A stretch of DNA of 64,000 nt from Bartonella harrusi (GTDB taxonomy: Bacteria > Pseudomonadota > Alphaproteobacteria > Rhizobiales > Rhizobiaceae), in contig NZ_CP101114.1 of NCBI RefSeq assembly GCF_024297065.1, forward strand, positions 930,001-994,000, read 5' to 3'. Below the pieces are notes generated by a model that was not told where the DNA came from, searched no databases, and saw only the letters and a list, made by a program, of their open reading frames with translations. The position numbers and the translations under genes were made by a program. Of the stretch, positions 37,379 to 45,414 are shown one piece after another; positions within the stretch are counted from its first letter, which is position 1; each line of letters starts with the position of its first letter.

Positions 37379-38097
37379 TTGGGACCTCCTGTCATGGAGC
37401 CACCAGGAACAACACCACCGTGAACATGGGTTGCTCCTATATTGGTGCCGTTATGGGTCAAACCACTTGAGTTCATGGCAACATTGTGAGCGGAATGAAG
37501 AGAGAGACTCTCATCCGAACGAAGTGAAACACCACCACCAGCCTGTAAAGAAATGTTGCCCTTTGCATTGAAAGTGATATCGCTTTGTGAAACAATTTTT
37601 ATGCCTTCTGGTGCGGTAAGTTCTAGCTTGCCACCATCACCTTTAAGAGACACGCCATCCGCAATTGTGAGAATGAATTTTCCGCCTGATTTGATCTGCA
37701 TGCTATAGCTGTTTTGTTCATCATCATATTCAAACATGGTGCCATCGGGATAAATTGTTCTATGAATATTGCCTTTATCGGCTGCTTGATGAGCATCGGT
37801 ATGGATGGAACCAACAATCACCCCTTGCGCTAAATCCCCTGATGATGCAACCACCACCACTTGTTCTCCAACATCCCGCCCTTCATAAGAGCATGTTTTA
37901 CCGGCGCGGGCTTGGGTATCTGGAATCCAGTCACTGATAAGATTGCCGCTTTTTACCCGATAGCGTGCGTTTTTATGGTCGACATGGCTAATTGTGCCCA
38001 CCATAACCATATTTGCGAGACGTCTTTTTAAATCGGTGATGTCTTTATCGCGCCGCTCTAACATGAGTGTTCCCAATTTTATGATATTTGTCTTCAT
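37375..38097 (-). CDS. Baseplate spike protein V (P2 gpV-like)
   Basis: 240 residues. An OB-fold N terminus (VGTISHVDHKNARYRVKSGN, DVGEQVVVVASSGDLAQGVI) is followed by a beta-helical spike with short repeats (GKLELTAPEGIKIVSQSD) and a tip with THVHGGVVPGG, the His pair that binds iron in gpV-type spikes. Membrane-piercing tip of a contractile tail. It overlaps the preceding gene by 53 nt. Confidence 0.93.
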   Translation of the reverse strand: MKTNIIKLGTLMLERRDKDITDLKRRLANMVMVGTISHVDHKNARYRVKSGNLISDWIPDTQARAGKTCSYEGRDVGEQVVVVASSGDLAQGVIVGSIHTDAHQAADKGNIHRTIYPDGTMFEYDDEQNSYSMQIKSGGKFILTIADGVSLKGDGGKLELTAPEGIKIVSQSDITFNAKGNISLQAGGGVSLRSDESLSLHSAHNVAMNSSGLTHNGTNIGATHVHGGVVPGGSMTGGPN

Positions 38098-38593
38098 TGC
38101 CCACGCCTGTTTGTGGTGTAAAACCTAGAAAAGGTTCAACAAGCTTTGCGTTTGCACCATCTTCTTGTGTTTCAGGGGAGGGGATATTGGTTACATAAGT
38201 GACCTCAAAGGTTAAAATTGCCCCATGGAGTGCTAGAGCACCATTGTCGCCAAAGGCAAAAGCGATATTTTGCAGGGAGCATGTTTCCACGGTGTTGTTG
38301 AGATTGGGATTGGCGTAGAAGATCTCTTCAACCTCCCATGCTAATTGGTCGACAAAACGTGCACCATCTTCTTGTGTAGCATAACATTCAACATCCACGG
38401 TTAAGACACGCCGCCTTACTGCATTATCATAGCCATCTTCAATTGTTTCGCTTTGTGTTGAGATATTAATTGCCGGTGTGTTCTCAGCGGAAAAGTTGAA
38501 ATCACGCATATTAAACACATTGTCATCAGCAGCTGTCTTTGCTGCTTTGATCAGTGCAACAAAGCTTTCCCTTATCGTCTCTCTCGGATGCAT
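38045..38593 (-). CDS. Probable tail terminator/completion protein
   Basis: 182 residues. MHPRETIRESFVALIKAAKT and TVDVECYATQEDGARFVDQLAWEVE give an alpha/beta pattern found in minor tail proteins encoded between head-joining and spike genes. Position directly upstream of gpV supports a tail completion or terminator role. I do not recognise an exact family. Confidence 0.5.
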   Translation of the reverse strand: MHPRETIRESFVALIKAAKTAADDNVFNMRDFNFSAENTPAINISTQSETIEDGYDNAVRRRVLTVDVECYATQEDGARFVDQLAWEVEEIFYANPNLNNTVETCSLQNIAFAFGDNGALALHGAILTFEVTYVTNIPSPETQEDGANAKLVEPFLGFTPQTGVGNEDKYHKIGNTHVRAAR

Positions 38594-38635
38594 AAAAGCT
38601 CCTGTTCTTCAAAATTTATTCTTTCTTTGAGGATG

Positions 38636-38652
38636 GTATCATGTTATGATAC
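38636..38652. promoter_or_regulatory. HigA-2 operator candidate
   Basis: GTATCAT-GTT-ATGATAC is a perfect 7-bp inverted repeat with a 3-nt centre. It contains TATGAT (38645-38650), a good -10 element, and covers the ATG at 38646. A start of transcription at about 38657 would exclude that ATG from the mRNA. Confidence 0.6.
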
Positions 38653-38678
38653 GTAAAAGAATGAATAAAGGTGATTTG

Positions 38679-38960
38679 GTGATTGAATCTTTTGCGGATA
38701 AGCGATGTAAAGATCTTTTAGAAGGTAACCCGCCCAGAGGTTTTCCTACAACTTTAGTGCGTATCGCTCAAAGAAAATTGTTTATGCTTGATAAAGCAGT
38801 TGATCTCAAAGATTTACGTAGTCCTCCGGGAAATCGCTTAGAAGCATTGAAAGGAGAACGTAAAGGTCAATATTCTATTCGTATTAATGACCAGTTTCGT
38901 ATTTGTTTTGAATGGCGTTCCAATGGCGCCTATGAAGTTGAAATCGTAGATTATCATTGA
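38679..38960 (+). CDS. higB: HigB/RelE-family toxin (module 2)
   Basis: 93 residues from GTG 38679, behind aaaggtg; the frame is open from ATG 38646, but that codon lies in the operator. The start IESFADKRCKDL, then PPGNRLEALKGERKGQYSIR and INDQFRICFEW to VEIVDYH is the plasmid-maintenance killer (RelE-fold) family of ribosome-dependent mRNA interferases. Antitoxin follows by 16 bp. Opposite in strand to the tail genes. Confidence 0.93.
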   Translation: MIESFADKRCKDLLEGNPPRGFPTTLVRIAQRKLFMLDKAVDLKDLRSPPGNRLEALKGERKGQYSIRINDQFRICFEWRSNGAYEVEIVDYH

Positions 38961-38976
38961 TTTGCAGGAGGTCGAA

Positions 38977-39273
38977 ATGAGAAATTATAGTGCTATACAT
39001 CCCGGAGAAATTTTACGGGAAGAATATTTAAAAGAATATGCTCTTTCTGCTTATGCCCTTGCAAAAGCTTTGAATGTTCCACGTACAAGGATAGAACGTA
39101 TTATTGCTGAAAAAAGTCCAGTGACTCCTGATACAGCACTCAGATTAGCCTATTTTTTTGATACAACAGCTGAATTTTGGCTTAACATGCAAGCTGCTTA
39201 CGACGTTAGTATATTACAAACTGAAAAAGCAGATGAATTTTCTAAAATCAATAAATTTGAATGTAGAGTTTAA
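38977..39273 (+). CDS. higA: HigA-family antitoxin (module 2)
   Basis: 98 residues from ATG 38977 with a strong caggagg ribosome site. AIHPGEILREEYLKEYALSA, the XRE helix-turn-helix LAKALNVPRTRIERIIAE, and DTTAEFWLNMQAAYDV are the VapI/HigA signature. Neutralises the toxin and probably binds 38636-38652. Confidence 0.95.
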   Translation: MRNYSAIHPGEILREEYLKEYALSAYALAKALNVPRTRIERIIAEKSPVTPDTALRLAYFFDTTAEFWLNMQAAYDVSILQTEKADEFSKINKFECRV

Positions 39274-39277
39274 TCAC

Positions 39278-39301
39278 CTCCCCATTTTTGAGAACGGGGA
39301 G
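39278..39301. terminator. Hairpin between higA-2 and the convergent gene
   Basis: CTCCCC (39278-39283) and GGGGAG (39296-39301) form a 6-bp stem around 12 nt, in a 45-bp gap between convergent stops. A bidirectional terminator is likely although the T runs are poor. Confidence 0.5.
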
Positions 39302-39318
39302 AGAAGTTATGTTTTTAC

Positions 39319-39597
39319 TTAAGCAACCTTTTTAATAGGGTTTTCTAAATTTGGAGCATAAGCTTGCAATAATGGATTCATGATATGCGGTAATTCTGAA
39401 GTTCCAAAACCTGTAAGGACTGCTAAAATCTTTGTAATACTCGGCAATTCATCTTGAAGTTTTAAAATCAAAGCTTTTTCTACAATGCCCATGACTTCAA
39501 CCAGTGCGCTACAGTCTTTATCTTTAATATCTTCACAATTGACAAACTGAAACAAAGCCATCCACAAATCACATAAAAAATTGGTATCTACCTTCAT
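39319..39597 (-). CDS. Hypothetical phage protein downstream of the antirepressor
   Basis: 92 residues from ATG 39597, which overlaps the antirepressor stop (ATGA). MKVDTNFLCDLWMALFQFVN, then a mostly helical protein ending LENPIKKVA. No family recognised. Tight coupling suggests it acts with the antirepressor. Confidence 0.6.
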   Translation of the reverse strand: MKVDTNFLCDLWMALFQFVNCEDIKDKDCSALVEVMGIVEKALILKLQDELPSITKILAVLTGFGTSELPHIMNPLLQAYAPNLENPIKKVA

Positions 39598-40334
39598 TGT
39601 ACACCTCCATGGATTTGTTCTCTCAAGCAAGCCAATCCTCTGGATGTGATTTTTGTTGAAGGGAGTACCTTTTCTGTACCATCCGGTCTTTGAATAGTAA
39701 TAGCAGGGCAATCCATGAGACCTTTTTTGATCTTATCCTGATAGGGTAACAAAGGAGCACCCGGAGCCCGTCGATAGACCCAATCATGTTTACGCAAATA
39801 ATCGGTTAGATCTTTTGGTCGTACCTCTAACATTTTTGCAGATTCAATTAAACCAAACAGACCATCCGAGCGTTTCAAGCCATCAAGTGCCTTGGCTTTA
39901 GGCTCTAACTCGGCAATCACATGGTCTTTCTGCTCGATTTGGCTTTGTAAGTGATTCAAGAAACCAATCATTGCTTGAGGACTTGAATAATCAATCTGTG
40001 GTGTTGCTACCTGCTTTGCAAGTTTTTCACACTCAATGAAATACAAACGAGCCTCTCTGCCTTTCTTATTGTTCTCAAGCATAGAAAGTTCTTTGGCTAC
40101 GCTTAAGGTGAGATGATAATCTTTAGAGGGGCGACCACCTTGGAGGTTTTCCCCAAAATTGGTGAAAACTAAATAATCCTGATTTTCTAATAAATTATAT
40201 TTGTTGATGCGATATTTAATCCAAGCAGAGAAATCTTTACCTACTTCTAAAAACACATGCAAATCACGAGCGTTAACAGTTTGAACAGTTTCCTGATCAA
40301 TTGTTTGTTCCAATATTGGAATAAGAGTGTTCAT
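39594..40334 (-). CDS. Phage antirepressor, AntA/AntB N terminus plus KilAC C terminus
   Basis: 246 residues from ATG 40334 (site caaggag). The N-terminal AntA/AntB-type domain shows VNARDLHVFLEVGKDFSAWI and YHLTLSVAKELSMLENN. After a linker comes the KilAC domain ([39 protein letters not shown]). The C-terminal part is closely similar to that of the gene at 57771. Antirepressors bind the repressor to trigger the lytic programme. Here the gene is inserted in the tail operon together with higBA-2. Confidence 0.92.
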   Translation of the reverse strand: MNTLIPILEQTIDQETVQTVNARDLHVFLEVGKDFSAWIKYRINKYNLLENQDYLVFTNFGENLQGGRPSKDYHLTLSVAKELSMLENNKKGREARLYFIECEKLAKQVATPQIDYSSPQAMIGFLNHLQSQIEQKDHVIAELEPKAKALDGLKRSDGLFGLIESAKMLEVRPKDLTDYLRKHDWVYRRAPGAPLLPYQDKIKKGLMDCPAITIQRPDGTEKVLPSTKITSRGLACLREQIHGGVQ

Positions 40335-40384
40335 GTAAACTCCTTGGTAATAAAATTTTTGATTGACACTCAACAAAAGAGTGC

Positions 40385-40461
40385 CGGGTGCTCAAAAACA
40401 CGGTACCAAGTCCGTCGTTATGCTTTTCCCCTAAGGGTATTGTATAGCATAACCACACCCG
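40385..40461 (-). ncRNA. Structured leader upstream of the antirepressor (three-way-junction candidate)
   Basis: On the minus strand a closing stem CGGGTG (40461-40456) / CACCCG (40390-40385) encloses two hairpins. One is GTTATGCT (40453-40446) with AGCATAAC (40424-40417), 8 bp. The other is ACGGAC...GTACCGT (40415-40400), 4+2 bp with a bulge and a UUG loop. Total 77 nt, ending about 50 nt before the antirepressor ATG. It is not a tRNA (no T arm). It could be a cis-regulatory RNA or an independent small RNA. By-eye folding only. Confidence 0.4.
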
Positions 40462-40648
40462 ACAAATTCGCTTATATGCTATATGCATACAACGAGTCAA
40501 AACTTTTAATCGGCGGAGAAGAGACTGTTTCGGCAATCTGTCCGCTTGGTATTTAAAGTGTTTTTGAAGCACTTGATTCGATTATTCATATTCCCATAAT
40601 CTTGTCAAGCAGTAATATAAGATTTTCTAAAAATGATAAGAGGGTCTT

Positions 40649-40999
40649 TTATTTTACCTCCCTTAAAATAAGCTTATACATACCGGATTCAGAGGCTTGG
40701 ACATCGGTGACAACGAAGCGCTCTTGAGAGGGATCTTCAGTGTTTTCAGAAGCAAGTACAACGACACTATCCTCAGCTTTTGGTGGCAATCCGCCAATAT
40801 CATTGATACAAAGATCAAGTTCTTTTCTTGGAATTGTTGTCGGTATTCTGCCACCAGCATCCGATTCAGAATGTTTGATGCCGTAAATCGCTGTAATCCG
40901 AAAAGATTGCTGGTTATCCTTTCGCGTATAGATGACGGGCTGCCCAAAGGTGTTGCGTACCTCTTTTACCATTTTGTTAAGCAGCCCGTGCCATAGCAT
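40649..40999 (-). CDS. Phage head-tail joining protein candidate
   Basis: 116 residues from ATG 40999 behind ggaggg; the 5-codon longer TTG form overlaps the capsid stop. MLWHGLLNKMVKEVRNTFGQ, then beta-rich (ITAIYGIKHSESDAGGRIPT, VVLASENTEDPSQERFVVTD). Small beta-barrel joiners with this profile (lambda FII-like) follow major capsid genes in many siphophages. Assigned by position and shape. Confidence 0.55.
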   Translation of the reverse strand: MLWHGLLNKMVKEVRNTFGQPVIYTRKDNQQSFRITAIYGIKHSESDAGGRIPTTIPRKELDLCINDIGGLPPKAEDSVVVLASENTEDPSQERFVVTDVQASESGMYKLILREVK

Positions 41000-41000
41000 G

Positions 41001-42077
41001 TTATTTCCCTCCAATGACGGCTTTGAACAGCATTTCAGGACGTGTGCAAATGTAAAGCGGATAGCTGTAGACTTCAGGCTTTACCCATGCATTACGGTCA
41101 TGATCGACGATTAGCATCGTGTAGAGAGGTTTTCCAACCGTATTAGCAAAATCTAAGCTTTCACCAGGTGCAAAGGTTTTCTGGAATACACCAGGCGCAT
41201 TAACAGGAAAGAATTGGCATTCATCAGGCTTAATTCCTATCGCACGCTTTGTCCCAGCCTTTGCACTCACATTATAGTTATGAATACTGCGATAATTGAT
41301 AAAGGTCACACCGGCAAAGTCAAAACTGCCAAAGCTCCCCGTACCAAGAGCACTTGGTGTTGCAACACCTCCTGCGCTATTGAGTGTTTGCGCTAAGGTT
41401 GTGTTTAAATAGGTTTCACGAATGGTTTTATGGTTTTTTAGTTTGGAAAAGAATTCATTCCCACAAAGTCCAATAATCCGTGAACGGTCAGAGAACGCTC
41501 CTTTTGAAGCTTCAATCATTCTCATAATGACCTGATCAACATTATCAGCAACATTGGTTGTTTCACTCTCCAGTTTAAAGTCAATTGGCTTTGGTGGTGT
41601 AATTTCCCATTCCTTGTACCAATCGACAATCACCGAACCATCAGCATCAAGGACAACACCTTGAACAGCACCAAGCTGCATATTTTCCCATGTCAATTCG
41701 ATTTCAGAAATCAGTTTCTTTTGTTTTCTGGCAATATATTTCATTGCCGTCTCTAACTGATCTTCTGTGCCAAATTCACGCCGGTCTTGGATTTCTTCTG
41801 ATTTCACAGTATCACTTTTGGCAATACGGGTTGTTTTAAAAAACCGAAGATTACGACTGTCTCTGTCACCTTCTGCTAAAGGGGCTCCGCGTTCACTGGT
41901 TTGAATAAGCGAAAATGTATTGTCACGCCGTTCAATACCAACCACTGTGGTGCTGGTTTCAACGTCTTCAAAAAGATTGAGAGAGCTTACAAGACCCGGT
42001 TGAAACTCATAGTTTTCAATCGCTTTCATCATTGTTATCGTTGAGAAAGCATCATGTTTAAAAAAATTCATATCCAT
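41001..42077 (-). CDS. Phage major capsid protein (lambda gpE-like)
   Basis: 358 residues. MDMNFFKHDAFSTITMMKAI, ETSTTVVGIERRDNTFSLI, TERGAPL and a C-terminal GIKPDECQFFPVNAPGVFQ with PLYICTRPEMLFKAVIGG match lambda gpE-type capsid proteins (HK97 fold). Normal length. Ribosome site aggaga. Directly follows the gpD gene by 12 bp. Confidence 0.95.
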   Translation of the reverse strand: MDMNFFKHDAFSTITMMKAIENYEFQPGLVSSLNLFEDVETSTTVVGIERRDNTFSLIQTSERGAPLAEGDRDSRNLRFFKTTRIAKSDTVKSEEIQDRREFGTEDQLETAMKYIARKQKKLISEIELTWENMQLGAVQGVVLDADGSVIVDWYKEWEITPPKPIDFKLESETTNVADNVDQVIMRMIEASKGAFSDRSRIIGLCGNEFFSKLKNHKTIRETYLNTTLAQTLNSAGGVATPSALGTGSFGSFDFAGVTFINYRSIHNYNVSAKAGTKRAIGIKPDECQFFPVNAPGVFQKTFAPGESLDFANTVGKPLYTMLIVDHDRNAWVKPEVYSYPLYICTRPEMLFKAVIGGK

Positions 42078-42089
42078 GTGCGCATTCTC

Positions 42090-42458
42090 CTATCGCAACA
42101 GAATTTTATTGTTGTCTTCTAAAGACTGAATAGCTGCCATTTTTTCTTGCTCGAGTATTGCATCGGGCCAGATCAGTTCCGAAGCTTTTACAGTACTCAA
42201 ACGCGCTGTAATGACGGCATGTTGTTCTTCACCTGTTGCATCAACAGTAGCATAAGAAATCCCTGCGAGCACCGCACTGCCATCTGCTGCTGCCGGATTA
42301 AGAGGGACATATTTTTCCGTTTTTGTTATCTTTCCCATGACAGTCCCCGCCTCAATGAAGGCTCCTGATGCAAATACCACTTGTTCATTTGACATGTCAG
42401 GGTCGTAGCGCCCAAGATAAGCGCCATTGCGAACATCTTCATAAATAATATGACTCAT
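42090..42458 (-). CDS. Head decoration protein (lambda gpD-like)
   Basis: 122 residues from ATG 42458 behind ggaagg. Short alanine-rich beta protein (VFASGAFIEAGTVMGKITK, AVLAGISYATVDATGEEQHA, VKASELIWPD) of the gpD type that trims and stabilises the expanded capsid. The start overlaps the end of the scaffold-like frame. Confidence 0.9.
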   Translation of the reverse strand: MSHIIYEDVRNGAYLGRYDPDMSNEQVVFASGAFIEAGTVMGKITKTEKYVPLNPAAADGSAVLAGISYATVDATGEEQHAVITARLSTVKASELIWPDAILEQEKMAAIQSLEDNNKILLR

Positions 42459-42889
42459 TTTATTACCTTCCAAATTGATTGCCATTTTGTATGAATTTTT
42501 GCCTTGCTCTCTCCATCAGCATGAGGAACATAAGGCGATAGTTTTAAAGAGGCGCTTTGAGAGCTAGCCTCTGTCAAGACGCACTGGCGTGCTTTCTCGA
42601 TACTCATACCGTTTTGAATAGCCTTTGCGGCATCGAAAGAAACGCTGAGGCGCTTTGCTTGCCTTTCAAGGGTTGTCAGGGCTTGAGCGCGCTTTCTTTC
42701 TTGTTCAAGGATGGCTTTTATGTTTTCGCGCTTGTCCTCATTGTCTTCATCCTCCTCTTCGTCTTCGTTGTCGTCAAAGATTTCGGCGTTTTTATCGATG
42801 TCGTGATCATTTTCATCCTCTTCTTCATCGAGGATGTCGACAATCCTTTCATCATCTTCTTGTTGGGCGCGATATTGTGTGCGTGCCAT
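42455..42889 (-). CDS. Acidic scaffold-like protein (C-terminal part of the protease gene?)
   Basis: 144 residues. The first third is Asp/Glu-rich (ILDEEEDENDHDID, DNEDEEEDEDNED), then a helical part (KAILEQERKRAQALTTLERQ). In lambda the scaffold Nu3 is encoded at the 3' end of gene C and shares its frame. Here the ATG 42889 has its own site (aaggac) and lies in a different frame from the protease, whose frame runs on through this gene. Either a frameshift separated the two, or the scaffold is made only from its own start. Confidence 0.7.
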   Translation of the reverse strand: MARTQYRAQQEDDERIVDILDEEEDENDHDIDKNAEIFDDNEDEEEDEDNEDKRENIKAILEQERKRAQALTTLERQAKRLSVSFDAAKAIQNGMSIEKARQCVLTEASSQSASLKLSPYVPHADGESKAKIHTKWQSIWKVIK

Positions 42890-43785
42890 GTGTTTTGTCC
42901 TTCTTTTGCTGTTACTGTTGGGTTTGGTGAGATGAAATCCGTTAAGGATTCCAAAGCTTGCGCAAGAGTGCCTTGCGCATCTGCTAATCCAAGCGCGATA
43001 GCTTGGGTGCCTATAAAAGTTTCTGCCTTTGTGTCACGAATAGCATCAGTATTCAGGGGTCTATTTTGTGCTACCCAATCGACAAACATTTCGTAGAGCA
43101 GGGCGCAATCTGCTTGCATTTTTTTAAGCGCGGTATCAGCCAATGGTTCGTGAGGATTACCATGAACCTTGTGATCACCTTCAAAGACAAAGGTCCATTT
43201 AAGCCCTTGTTTTTCATCGGCGCTTGATTGGTCAAGATGTGCACAAACCACCCCAATTGAGCCGACAACGCCTGTGCGAGCAACCCATATTTGCGAAGCA
43301 GAACAGGCAATGGCATAAGCAGCAGAACAGGCAAATTCATTGGCATGCGCCCAAAGTGGTTTCTGATGGTGTTGTGAGAGTGCTTGGAATTCTTCAACCA
43401 AATCAAACACCCCGCCGGCTTCTCCACCACCACTGTCAATATCGAGCAAAACAGCTCGGACATCAGGTTGTTTAATGGCTTCACGAAAGGAGGCGCTTAA
43501 GCCTTCATAAGAGGTTAACCCTGAAAGGGCACCAAGCCATGCACCGCGGCGCACCAGTGTGCCATGAACAGGTAGGATGGCAACATTATTGCGCACCACG
43601 TAACTCTCAGGTGGTTTGAAAGATGCGCTAGCCCCTTGCGAAAAAGCCTGAGGGGTAAACTTTTCTCCAGCAAAAAGACGCGGTGCAAGAGCATTAAGAA
43701 TGACATCAAGCTTTGTCGAGGCAAGCATATGTGGAACACCAAAAAGCCGTGATACTAAAAACGGCATGTCAAGATTATTGGTCAT
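42718..43785 (-). CDS. S49-family capsid assembly protease (lambda gpC-like)
   Basis: 355 residues from ATG 43785, overlapping the portal stop by 11 nt; the longer upstream frame is an antisense-like extension. Serine protease of the ClpP/SppA fold: LLDIDSGGGEAGGVFDLVEE, catalytic Ser in EFACSAAYAIACSASQI, Lys in GSIGVV...AETFIGTQAIALGLAD. Real homology ends at about residue 290 (NPTVTAKEGQ). The following 60 Lys/Thr/Met-rich residues are the acidic scaffold region read in the wrong frame. Confidence 0.87.
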   Translation of the reverse strand: MTNNLDMPFLVSRLFGVPHMLASTKLDVILNALAPRLFAGEKFTPQAFSQGASASFKPPESYVVRNNVAILPVHGTLVRRGAWLGALSGLTSYEGLSASFREAIKQPDVRAVLLDIDSGGGEAGGVFDLVEEFQALSQHHQKPLWAHANEFACSAAYAIACSASQIWVARTGVVGSIGVVCAHLDQSSADEKQGLKWTFVFEGDHKVHGNPHEPLADTALKKMQADCALLYEMFVDWVAQNRPLNTDAIRDTKAETFIGTQAIALGLADAQGTLAQALESLTDFISPNPTVTAKEGQNTWHAHNIAPNKKMMKGLSTSSMKKRMKMITTSIKTPKSLTTTKTKRRMKTMRTSAKT

Positions 43786-45163
43786 TTTTGTGCGCCTCAC
43801 TGCCTTGGTTGCTTTCATAAGTCTCAGAAGGATCTGAATCTGTGAAATTCGTCGTTTGATTTTCACCAGAGGGTGCCGCCATATCGGTATCAAAAGATAA
43901 ACCACGGGCGCGAGCATCGGTGTGCTCTTCTTCAAGTTCGGCATGAATGCTGTCGATATCAAAACCCCGTTCGGCAAGTGCCATTCGTCGTGTTTTTAAA
44001 CCGGCGCGAATTTCTTCTTTTTCTGCCGAGATATCTTTGTTTGGATCAATCATTTCAAGCGGGGGCGCAAAGCTTTCACATTGAAGCCATGGCAAGGGAT
44101 TTTCTTCCCATCCCGGTAATTTTACGCATCCAGCAAGGACAGCCATTTCCACAAAGCGCTCCCAGACAATACGGTTGAATTGAAAGGCTTCATAAGAACC
44201 ACCAACTTCAACAGGATTTGAAAATTTTATCTCTCTATTCTCTCCTAAATAAAATGATCCACCTGGTTCAATGACAGGTAATTCGGATTCTTCTTCAACG
44301 TCTTTTTCGTTACGATTATCAAGTAATTTGGCGTCGTTTGGGGGATTTCTTGAGATAAATGCCGCGAAAAGAGCTGCTGTTCTTTTTCGATCAAGCTCTG
44401 CATCATCATAGGATTCCAGTTGAAAGATCTTTGTCATACTGCGTGTTATTTTAGGAGAACCGCGCAATTGTCCGGCAATACGGCGCTCTTTGATATGAAG
44501 GACCATTCTTGCGGGGATACGCACGCGCTCTTGGCTCTTAAATGCACTGTTTGCAGGGCAATCATCATAGGGGTGGTATTCCCAGAAATGATAAGCAACA
44601 CGCTTGCCACTGGCATCAAATTCAATACCCATACGAATGTAATTGCCTTTAATTTCCGCAGGTCCATTGTAAGTGAGGTCCAGCATTTCGGTTGGATAGA
44701 TTTGTAATTGAAGAGGCACCCCAGAGCGTCCATAAAGGTCAACATAATGCAGTCTTACAAAACATTCGCCGGTTAAAAAGACTTCTCGTGCAATTGTTGC
44801 TTGCAGACCATAAAAGCTCGCATCCTCATCATAATCCGCCTCATCAACCCATTGCCACCATAAGTCTAAAAGCTTTTTCTTTTCTTCTTGAAACCCTTCA
44901 ATGCGAGGATAAGGTTTAATCCCATCACTCACAGCTGCGGAAACCCATTCTTCTGTTGCCGAGCCATAAAGAGATTCAGTGTCATAAAGCCATCTTGAAC
45001 GAGCAGTAATGGTATCACCGCATTCTTCAATTGCTTTATTGATGTGTTTTTTTGCGGGGTCAAACCCACCCATGCGACGGCTTTTGCTTGCAGCCTCAAA
45101 AGGCGGATTGTGTTGACGAGAAATTTTAAAAAAGTCCGTGAGTTTATTGATAAAGCCAGCCAT
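43775..45163 (-). CDS. Phage portal protein (lambda gpB-like)
   Basis: 462 residues of the lambda portal family: the N-terminal RSRWLYDTESLYGSATEEWV, WQWVDEADYDEDASFYGLQA, VFLTGECFVRL, HIKERRIAGQLRGSPK and the C-terminal LERGFDIDS-like ALAERGFDIDSIHAELEEE. The dodecameric ring through which DNA enters. It starts one base inside the stop of the connector gene. Confidence 0.96.
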   Translation of the reverse strand: MAGFINKLTDFFKISRQHNPPFEAASKSRRMGGFDPAKKHINKAIEECGDTITARSRWLYDTESLYGSATEEWVSAAVSDGIKPYPRIEGFQEEKKKLLDLWWQWVDEADYDEDASFYGLQATIAREVFLTGECFVRLHYVDLYGRSGVPLQLQIYPTEMLDLTYNGPAEIKGNYIRMGIEFDASGKRVAYHFWEYHPYDDCPANSAFKSQERVRIPARMVLHIKERRIAGQLRGSPKITRSMTKIFQLESYDDAELDRKRTAALFAAFISRNPPNDAKLLDNRNEKDVEEESELPVIEPGGSFYLGENREIKFSNPVEVGGSYEAFQFNRIVWERFVEMAVLAGCVKLPGWEENPLPWLQCESFAPPLEMIDPNKDISAEKEEIRAGLKTRRMALAERGFDIDSIHAELEEEHTDARARGLSFDTDMAAPSGENQTTNFTDSDPSETYESNQGSEAHKNDQ

Positions 45164-45411
45164 TAATAGCCTCGTGATATATTAAAATAGAAAACACGTG
45201 AACGCTTGCGTCCTTCAAGGTTGGCTATTTGTGTATTCAGCATCTCAAGTGCTCTGCGCAATTCTTCAACAGAACGGTTGCTTACTTGCTTATCGCCATG
45301 ACGCACTGATTGTGCTCCCGAATAGAGAGCCTCTTCAATTTGTTCGCGCCGCCTTTTTAAACTTTCCAGTCTGTCAGTTTTGCTGTTTATTTGCTTCAAT
45401 TCTTCATCCAC
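45163..45411 (-). CDS. Head-to-tail connector, lambda gpW-like
   Basis: 82 residues. ESLKRRREQIEEALYSGAQS followed by VEELRRALEMLNTQIANLEG is the gpW signature of two helices around a short sheet. Lies between large terminase and portal as in lambda (A-W-B). Confidence 0.88.
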   Translation of the reverse strand: MDEELKQINSKTDRLESLKRRREQIEEALYSGAQSVRHGDKQVSNRSVEELRRALEMLNTQIANLEGRKRSRVFYFNISRGY

Positions 45412-45414
45412 AAA

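Noticed and set aside
43786..43977. 64-codon N-terminal extension of the S49 protease gene
   Set aside because: Lies inside the portal gene in another frame; protease family start is ATG 43785.
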